NCBI GenBank assembly: GCA_030998225.1
Contig: JAPYXD010000755.1
Span: forward strand, 2,777,501 to 2,841,500
Length of the DNA: 64,000 bases
Direction of reading: 5' to 3'
DNA from: Diplolepis rosae
Taxonomy: Eukaryota > Arthropoda > Insecta > Hymenoptera > Diplolepididae
The translations under genes and the position numbers were made by a program. The notes under the pieces were generated by a model. It saw nothing but the letters and a program-made list of their open reading frames with translations, did no database searches and had not been told where the DNA came from. Shown here piece after piece: positions 56,340 through 64,000 of this stretch (positions within the stretch are counted from its first letter, which is position 1; every line of letters starts with the position of its first letter).

Positions 56340-56975
56340 TTTGGCAAATTTGTAAAAATAAAAATCGTGGTTTTTTTAGTCTACGGTGAAACACGGAGTG
56401 AAATCCCCCCCCCCCCCCCTCATATAACATTTTCAATGTTTTAACTTAAGACTAAGGTGTAACGCCCCGCGGTGTTAATCTGAAAGTTCGAACCTTTTAT
56501 TTTTCTCGCGAATGTTGTTAAAATGAAATGAAGGTGAAAATGTAATGATTTCTTTTTCGATGATATCTTTTTTCCTGTGAATTGCCCAGAATATCATGAA
56601 ATTTTTTTCTGTGACTTCGGGCCTTTTTTCTCCTTACAAAGGTTGTGAAATCAGAAAAAAGACGAAGTTCTGCAAGGGATGTGACTAAATTTTTGCTATT
56701 GGTAATTACTCTCGCATTACTATTTCAGATTTGTAACCTTGGTAGGGATTGTTATTTTTTGTCCATAAATTATCACGGAAAAGCCGATATATTGTGACGT
56801 ATTCATTTTAGCAAATAAAAACTTTGTATACTGAGTATCGTGCAGTCACGTTTTTCATTATATACTGCGCTGCGACTTTAAAACCAATATCCGATCGAAA
56901 TTATAGTATTCTTTTGTGGAACACAACTTTAGCCTCGTTCAGTTTCTTAAAAATAAACATACATGTTTTTATTAA
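56340..56975 (+). repeat. Dispersed family R3, copy 2
   Basis: It holds the same blocks as 18720-19553 but with the first part in inverted order: gtctacggtgaaacacgg and a C14 run (56406-56420), then agtcaca/ttctgcttacaaagg-type block (56570-56725). It then has the 250-base block 56728-56975 in the same orientation and almost identical to 19290-19550. Confidence 0.7.
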
Positions 56976-59189
56976 CCCTCCTCCACCCTCAGACAGCCAT
57001 CCATTCAACAATACCAGAGATGAGTTGGGAGATTGCTAAAGTAATGGAATAAGAGAATTTCACAAAAGTGGGCTGATAAACGCGCCCTCTGAACGCGTTG
57101 CGCAAAAGTTGTACTTTGTGCGTCGGTAAATAATGAAAGTTAGAAAATCCAGAAATGATTTACCATCAGAATTTCTTTGGAGGGGCGCTGCCCTTGTTTC
57201 TTCCTCGTCGCTCTTGCACGCGAGAACGGCTCGTCCCATTTCTCCTTATTCTCCTCGCTTCCTCCATACAATGCTATTTTTAGATTTCACGCTTTCGGTT
57301 ATCGAGTCGGAATTGAAAATTGTGTATTTCTGTCAAAACCGTGCAAAAGAGGCGCGAAGCAGACGACAATTTCAAATTTACGAAATATGTTATTTAAGAA
57401 TCGACACTTTTTTTCCCGATATTTTTGGAAAAATCTGCCTAAAATAAAAGTCTGAAATATCGTGTGAAATTTTATAAGCATTTGAACACTTCAAAAATAA
57501 ACTTTCAGTAAAATTTGATGCCAATAAATGTTCCAAATTTGAATCAATATATATTTTCCTATTTAAATTTCCATACTTCTTATCAATTTTGTACATTTAA
57601 AAACTTTTCAGTTAGAGAGATATTTTCTATTAAGAAGAGATAAACATAAAATTCAAGTTTAAAATTTACATCCTCAGTTTTATGTTAGAAATATTTTCAT
57701 CTCACATTTTTGTAGCCTAAGCACAGACTTTTCATTAAAAAAATGAAATGGTCTATGGAAAGGAAAAATTTTCTAACAAATGTGGATAAATTAAAAAGCT
57801 AAAATATGTGTTCATTAATATCTTCATATGAATATGTAAATATTTATCGATATTAAATTTTACATAAAAATTTTTGTCCGAAGTGTTCAAATCTTGTTAC
57901 AATATGACAAGATCATATGGACGAGTTCAATTTTTTTAATGAAATAGTTTGTAATTTTTAATTTGTCTGTTCTTCTGAAATCGGAGGAAGATTTGAACAG
58001 TAAACAACAAATTTTCCAATGGAATTCAAGGTCAATAAATGCTTAAAGTTTTATATTAAAATTTTAATTACAAAATTTTGAAGCTTTGTAACTAAAACAT
58101 TTTTTGGAAATTACGTCTTCTACATGGCAATTTGTATATATATAAATTACCATCGGAAATTACAGGTTGACCTGGAGTTTCAACTTTCGTTAAAGTGATT
58201 TATTTTATAGAAAGATATTACAAAATAAATTTTAATTTAGATATCTTTGAGGGAAATTAATAAGTATGTAAAAAAATTAAAATTTTAAAAGATTTTTTTT
58301 ATTATGTCTTCATAGTGATTTGTTATCCTAATTAAAATATTTTTAGAAAGTCTTTTCTGGATTCTATATGCTGGGGTTGAACATGTTACAAAAAGTCGTG
58401 TAATTTTAAAAATGTGTATCCCCATACCAATGAAATCTTAAAGTGTGCTGTTCGATAAAATATTAGATATAATATATTTTACTTTTGAATAATCAAACCT
58501 TTCATTTATATTTATATATTGCAATTTTCATTTAAAATATGTTATGTATTCTGAAGGTTTTTTCAAAAAATCAGCCTTAAAGAACACATTCTCATCATGA
58601 CACTTGCGCTTCGCGCTCGATTTTCTGTATACATTTCTGTAACTTTCTAATAATTTACAAGATTACAAAAAATCTATTTTGTTCCAAACATTTAAAAAAG
58701 GAAGAGAATTCATAGACTCTTTTTGAGGAAACGATTTTTTGTATTATCGCTTATTTTGTATCTCACATATTTTGGGTCAAAAATGGAATTTTTGATTTCC
58801 AACAGTGTTTTTTTAAAACCAAAACATAAAATATACATCTTGTCAAAAATGTCCTACTGAGAATTTGTAGACCTCATTTAGGCAAATAATTTTCCATCTG
58901 AACGTTTTTTTCGTATGTCACATATTTTGTTCAAATAATGGAATTATTGAATTTTAATCGTATTTTTTAAAATTAAAATGAAAAATATACGTTTTATCAG
59001 AAACTATATCCGAAAATATTTGTATATATTATTGAAACGAACAATTTTCCATTCTTACGTTTTTTTCGTATTTTACATATCTTAGTTAAAAAACAGAGTT
59101 TCGTATTATCAATGGTGTTTTTTTTTTTTTTAATTAGAAAGAAAAATATACATCTTATGAAAAAATGTTGCAGTTCAAACTTCTATAGA

Positions 59190-59835
59190 TCTTTATATCA
59201 TTTAGGCTTGGTTTCGTCGGTCTTGCGGTCAATAAAACAACATTCTATAAAAAACTCCTTCATTATATTTGGTCAAAAATTCTCCTGTGTTTCAACCTCA
59301 CTGCGAGTCTTTTTCAAGGAATATATATGTTACTAAAAATTGAACAAATCAATTTACAATCAAATTTATTTTTTCCAAAGAGAACTATTTTATGTTGTGT
59401 TGATATAATAAATAAGTATACTTACATAAATTACAAATAAACGAAAGCACACATGAAGATTCAGTCTTATTCTTGAAAATGTCATTAAAATTAAAGCGTC
59501 AAAGATTGAGGGCTTCAATAATTTAAAATTAGATTATAATACGGTGTGTAAGTATAATCCGATGAAACAACGCAAACTGTTGGATAGAGAGACGAAGATG
59601 CGATAAATTGAATTAAATACACCATTGAAAAGTGTGCTAAAGCTTTTGAGAACACAAACTTGAAAATCATATGTTAAATAATTTCTTGGCAAATTCGATT
59701 AATATTCATAATTTCAGCCTTAAAATTTATTGAAATATTTATATTTTTATTGATATAAATTGATTCAATAATTTTTCTTTAATGTTGTTTTATTGACCTT
59801 AAGACCGACGAAACCAAACCTATATGATATAATAA
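59190..59835. mobile_element. Foldback MITE, 0.65 kb, inserted in R2
   Basis: Ends share ggtttcgtcggtcttnnggt and caataaaacaac in inverted form (59200-59250 and 59785-59830), extending outward as ttatatcat. The centre is unique AT-rich DNA without frames. Confidence 0.65.
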
Positions 59836-60089
59836 TATAACGGTCGAAGAAATGGTCATCCGTTCTTTATAAAGGAAAAAAAAACAAACAAAAATTCTGG
59901 CCTGTTGTTTACAAATTTCCAAGTTTTTCGTTCATTTTATCCGGTTTTCTATATACAGTGAATTCTACATATTTTTGTCACGTCCTGTGACGATCTGTAT
60001 TACATAAATAATAATAATACTTTTTGTATTAACGAATGCATCTACAATTGTAAAGCACGCGGAAGCATTAGATGCGTAATGTAAACGAG

Positions 60090-60760
60090 CTGTAAAGGGA
60101 AAGAGAGGAGTGAGAAACCATGAACAAACATAGTAAGGGTATTGTTGAAGAAGAACTCCGTCCAACCGTGTTGTGTCAACAAACCTCCCAGACCTGTAGG
60201 CACAGGTAGAAGATTAAGCGGGGGGTCTGCCGCTACGGAAAGAAGGAAAATCGGAGAAACCAAAGAGTAGGAGTATTGATCTAGATCTTTTTCCTAATAT
60301 GGCAATTCTGACCACCGGAAGAGACAAGTTCAGCACGTGCCGAACTATAAGCCAGCACTCAGCAAAACAATTCTTAGAAAACGCGTCTACGCGTTGTTCC
60401 TGACTCATAATATCAACTAATAGAGGGGATTTTGCCCCAAATGAGGACCTATAAAACTAACTGCTAATTGGCAAAAGTCAGTGTCTTCTTCAATCTTCGC
60501 CCGGCACTCGGCTACCAACAAGTTTCTCCAGTGTCTTCTTCAAGCCTTGGTCATCAGTCAGTATTCTTCGACCCGTCGCCAGTATCTTCCTTCACCCCCC
60601 CCCCCCCCCCATTATCATCACCCCATCTAATATTTAGGAATATTTCTAACTCTCTCTCTTTCTCTCTCTCATACAAATTTATATTAAGGGGAGTTCTCGT
60701 AAAATAAAGTTGATAATTGTAAAATATTTGAATATTTATTTGTTGTTGGCTTCCCTCACC
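60090..60760 (+). promoter_or_regulatory. LTR-like segment (possible solo LTR)
   Basis: GC-richer than its surroundings. A TATA box (cctataaaactaactg near 60448) is followed about 30 bases later by aaaagtcagtgtc, an initiator-like TCAGT. A polyadenylation signal (aaaataaagt near 60703) lies downstream, with a C-run and (TC)n between. U3-R-U5 order fits an LTR, but exact ends and a target duplication were not established. Confidence 0.35.
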
Positions 60761-63629
60761 CAGTTTCGGTTTAGAAATCCTCTGGATTTCTCTATCGTTC
60801 TAAACGAGGAAAACAAATTAAATATAATAATAAAGGGTAAGGAACCTAGACGTTACATTTTTTCCAATTCGTGTTGTTGCTTACTGGACTCCTTCATTTT
60901 GAATTGCAAGCAATGAGATAAGTTTTTGAGTTTCATCATTATCCTTATTTTAACTATCTTCTGCATTTTTATCTTTTACGAAAATTTTAAATTAATCTTT
61001 TAATTTATGGCACTGAAGAGGGCCCCCGCATATGTAGCCGAAACGTTTGCCTTCTCTCTTTTTTTGCGTTGTTTATCAGAAACCAGTCTTAAATTTTTTG
61101 ATTTTTTCATAAAGTTTTTTTCAAAAACAAAAAATGCTCCTATTTTGACAATTATTTTTGTCAGATGTAGCTGGTTAGCGAACTTGTCCTTACTTTTTCA
61201 GCTGCGATAATGTATGCCAAAGCTCAATTCAATCCGACAATTTTTTTCTATCCAGAGTTATTGTGTATATGACCTATTACTACTGCAGACGGACAGGCAG
61301 ACAGACAGACAGGCAGACACACAGACACTTTCGTAAAAACCGTTTTTTCTGACTCAAGGGATCTCAAAACGTAAAGATTTGACGAAAATTCCGAAAATGA
61401 TTTTTCACATAAAACCAAAACTTTAATTCTCATATGATGAGAATCTAAAAGACATCAAATTCAGATCTTTCTTAATAATATTAATAACTCTAAAATTAAT
61501 TAACATTGTGAAAAGTCTGTAGTCTCATTTCAAAGGTAAGTTTTCATAGTATTTTTCTAACTAATTAAGATGTTTTTGGAATTTTTCCTCTAGATTCTGC
61601 TCTAGAATCAAACATGGTAATGAAAAATCATCAAATTTCAAATGATGATTGTACTACATTCATTTGAAGAATTCAAAAAATACAAACTATCAATATTTTG
61701 ATAAAAATTTCTAAATTTATTAAAATATGATATACATCGATTTTTAAAAACTTTTTGAAGAAGCTACATATTTTAAAAATTGCATGATTTTTTTAAATTC
61801 TGTTAAACCTCAAGATAGAATCCAGGAAAGAATTTCTAAAAATATTTTGATTAGGTTAAGAAATCACTATGAAGACATACTGAAAAAAACCTTTTGAAAT
61901 CTAAATCTAAATTAAAATTTCTTTTGCAATATCTTTCTATAAAATAAAAACACTTTGACGAAAGTTGAAACTCCAGGTCACACTGTAATTTCCGATGGTA
62001 GTTTATATATATATATATATATACGAATTGTCATGTAAAAGATGTTAAATTCCAAAAAATTTTATTCAATGTATTTTATTTTTTAGTAAAGGTTTGTCGA
62101 CTTAGCTTCATATCAAGAAAAGTTTGAGGTGTAAATTCACATATAATTTATGTATTTTCTTAAATCATCAAACACTTCATTTACATTCATCTATTGAAAT
62201 TGCCATGTGTATAAGATGTTTCATACTTGAAAAAATTTAAGGTGTAAAGTCATATTGCGAATTCAGATATAATTTATGTACTTTCTTCGTAGTTTATCTT
62301 CAAAAATTAGATCTTAGGTAAAAAAAGATAATTTTGCGTCCAAAAATAGAAAAATTATTATTGAAGAGATCATTTCAAAGAAAAGAGATTAATTTCCAAG
62401 AAAAATATTTGAAGCATTTGGAAAGTTAAATTTAACAAATTTTATTTTTACCCCGACTTTTTTATTATCGCTTCATACCAAATTTAAAAAAATGATGTGA
62501 TTCAAATAAATCAAGAATCGTTTTTTCAGGAAAAAGACTTAATACCACCTAGCCGTTTCCATATTTCTAAAATGAATAAGTTTTTACCAAATTCAGTAAT
62601 TTTTTTACAAGAATTTTGTTTTGTAAAATTTATTTTTAATGGTTTCAGCCATTGAAGAATTTATTATAATTTCCAAAAAATGTAAACGGTTAAGTTGTAG
62701 AAAGCCTTTTTCTTAAAAAAATTATCCGTGATTTCACAGAATCACATCATTTTTTAAAATTTGGCTCGAAGCGATAAGAAAACAAGTCCGGGTAAAAATA
62801 AAATTTGTTAAATGCATTATTTGTTTATGTTTGAATTTTTCTTCTTGGAAACTAATCTCTTTTCTTCCAAATGATCTCTTGAATAGTAATATTGCTATTC
62901 TTGAAGAAAAATTTATCTATTTTTGCCTGAAGTCTAATTTTTGTGGATGAACTACCTTAAATCAGCAAACACTTCATTTACATTTATTTATCGAAATTTT
63001 CATACAAAAGATGCTACCTATTATGAAAATGTTCAAACCCTTCATTTTTGAAACTTGTATCTCATCTTGAATGATATCTTATTATAAAATATTCTCTACA
63101 TAATTTAAAAAAAAATTCTGAAATCGATATTTTGTTTCGAATCTTTAAGCATTTATTGACTTTCAATTTCATTAAAAAATTATTTTTCAAGTATTTAAAA
63201 CATCTTAAAATTTCACAAAATCTTTTAGATACTTATTTCAGATCAATATTTTTCAAAGTATATAGAAAAAAAGTGTAATTTTCTTAATGTTATATTCTGT
63301 AATTTTGAATTTTGTGTCTATTTCGCGCCTCCTTTGCATGAAGCCGAGAAAAATACAATTTCTGATTTTAACTCGACAACAGACAGCGTGAAATCGAAGC
63401 GAGTTAGTGGGGATACACCATGGACGTAAGAATATATGGACGGAGCCCAAGCCTGCGGGATCTGTGCCGAAATAAGTAAGGGGGAAATAGTGGAAATGGT
63501 GGGGAGCGGCCATATTACTTGAGGACATTTCTTATCTCTCGATTGGCTGAGATTTTAGTGGAAGCTTTTAAAATGTTGCGTATCAGCCGTTATGTGCGCA
63601 GAATGTAAATAGTGTAAACAAACAGAAAG

Positions 63630-63984
63630 ATGTGGACTTGTGACTTGAAAAATTGCAAAAACAATGTTCCTCGTAGAGGATCAGCAAAAAGAAATCGTTT
63701 AAAGCTACTAGAAAATACAAAAAAGGTGACCTACCATAGGTAAAAACACTTGTTCATAATTTTAGAGGTCATTGCAGCTACGTTTAAATGTGTGTATTGT
63801 ATACTAAACTTATTTCAGTATACCAAAAGACAAATTGAGAAGAAAAAAATGGGCTAGTGCTTTAAATTTACGATTAAAAGATGTGAAGGACAGCCATAAA
63901 GTTTGCTCAGATCATTTTCCCGAAAATGCCTTTGACAAAACATCTCTTAATCTTGTCAGGCTTCGACTAAATGCCATTCCAATT
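63630..63984 (+). CDS. THAP-domain protein, exons 1 and 2 (gene runs off the window)
   Basis: Exon 1 (63630-63739) starts at ATG with MWTCDLKNCKNNVP and ends in phase 2. The intron 63740-63818 has GT and a TTATTTCAG acceptor. Exon 2 (63819-63984) ends at GTAAGT. Across the junction the protein has the THAP C2CH zinc finger: C-X4-C near the start, an invariant-type Trp (KKWASALNLR), C-X2-H in VCSDHFPENAF, and a C-terminal LRLNAIPIV matching the AVPtIF box. THAP domains bind DNA in host transcription regulators and in P-element transposases. The gene starts just outside the 57131-63530 inverted-repeat nest, so a P-type transposon origin is possible; a host gene is equally possible. Later exons lie beyond 64000. 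Confidence 0.8.
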
Positions 63985-64000
63985 GTAAGTATAAATGCAG

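Larger units (their letters stand above)
58560..61430 (-). repeat. Dispersed family R2, inverted copy split by insertions
   Basis: 58560-59160 carries ttgcgcttcgcgctcg and three units with tatctcacatattttggg-like blocks. After insertions, 61010-61430 supplies the other end (gtccttactttttcagctgc, ctattactactgcagacgga, the GACA/GTCT microsatellite and gactcaagggatctcaaaac). This is the order of 42981-44280 reversed. Confidence 0.6.
57131..63530. repeat. Large degenerate inverted-repeat nest
   Basis: Outer arms correspond inverted: 57280-57450 with 63400-63240 (gaggcgcgaa, caaatttacgaaatat-like blocks), and 58110-58260 with 62050-61880 (taccatcggaaattacag, gacctggagtttcaactttc, atagaaagatatt). 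Between them lie an R2 copy (58560-59160 and 61010-61430), a foldback at 59190-59835, an LTR-like segment at 60090-60760, and a smaller palindrome at 62290-62950. Arms are ragged, with perhaps 75-85 percent identity by eye. No coding genes were recognised. Outer open frames at 57133 and 63528 are two diverged readings of the same arm. Confidence 0.6.

Noticed and set aside
57133..57455. Two overlapping plus-strand frames of 92-104 codons
   Set aside because: The inverted counterpart near 63253-63528 has diverged without frame conservation, so this is repeat arm sequence.

Overview
The window is AT-rich eukaryotic DNA and is almost entirely transposable elements. The element types point to an arthropod, most likely an insect: an insect-type Maverick/Polinton, a CsRn1/Kabuki-type Ty3 element primed by tRNA-Trp, a DD41D mariner, animal CACTA and hAT elements, and GT-AG introns. 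I cannot name the species or order. The only candidate host genes are two exons of a BEN-domain gene on the minus strand (14120-13969 and 11653-11515) and the first two exons of a THAP-domain gene at the right edge (63630-63984, plus strand). The THAP gene could itself belong to a transposon.

Left third (1-19.5 kb). It opens with the dead C-terminal half of a DD41D mariner transposase, then an intron-containing CACTA-like transposase pseudogene (1141-3015). A long series of foldback and MITE insertions follows. Several have their target duplication still readable, such as the 2.06 kb palindromic hAT-like element at 6933-8991 (TSD AGTGGTTC) and the nested 231 bp MITE at 12985-13215 (TSD ATTCCAAC). 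The BEN exons lie among these insertions.

Centre (19.5-40.5 kb). One Maverick/Polinton occupies 19560-40496, bounded by the perfect 6 bp duplication CTTAAA and by inverted termini starting AGTAGTAG. Its left terminal repeat is split by a young Ty3/gypsy element (19829-24890, LTRs identical by eye) and a hAT remnant with a BED finger (25099-25773). The body holds a broken protein-primed DNA polymerase B on plus, which carries a DD41D mariner deletion derivative (28953-29709) and a 162 bp MITE (30945-31106). On minus come an ATPase tail, an insect Maverick conserved protein, a collagen/fibre-like protein and a chromodomain integrase. The polymerase 3' end plus integrase are then repeated in inverted orientation beside the right terminal repeat, interrupted by a piggyBac-like element in a TTAA site (35379-36520). 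The major capsid and protease genes are absent.

Right third (40.5-64 kb). This part has MITEs, arrays of short palindromic motifs, two copies of a dispersed family with GCGCTTCGCGCTC palindromes and a GTCTG microsatellite, and a GC-rich promoter-like block (44.3-45.7 kb). An internally deleted CsRn1-type retrotransposon follows (46463-50298, TSD GTTT, RNase H missing). After it come tRNA-like fragments, a DD37E-type transposase scrap, a 2.9 kb foldback with asymmetric satellite arms (53372-56275), a 6.4 kb degenerate inverted-repeat nest (57131-63530), and the THAP exons.

Nothing here works as an intact operon or pathway. The value of the window is a readable order of insertions: Maverick, then decay, then inverted duplication and nested insertions, with the Ty3 element as a very late arrival. 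Dispersed families are labelled R1, R2 and R3 below for cross-reference only.
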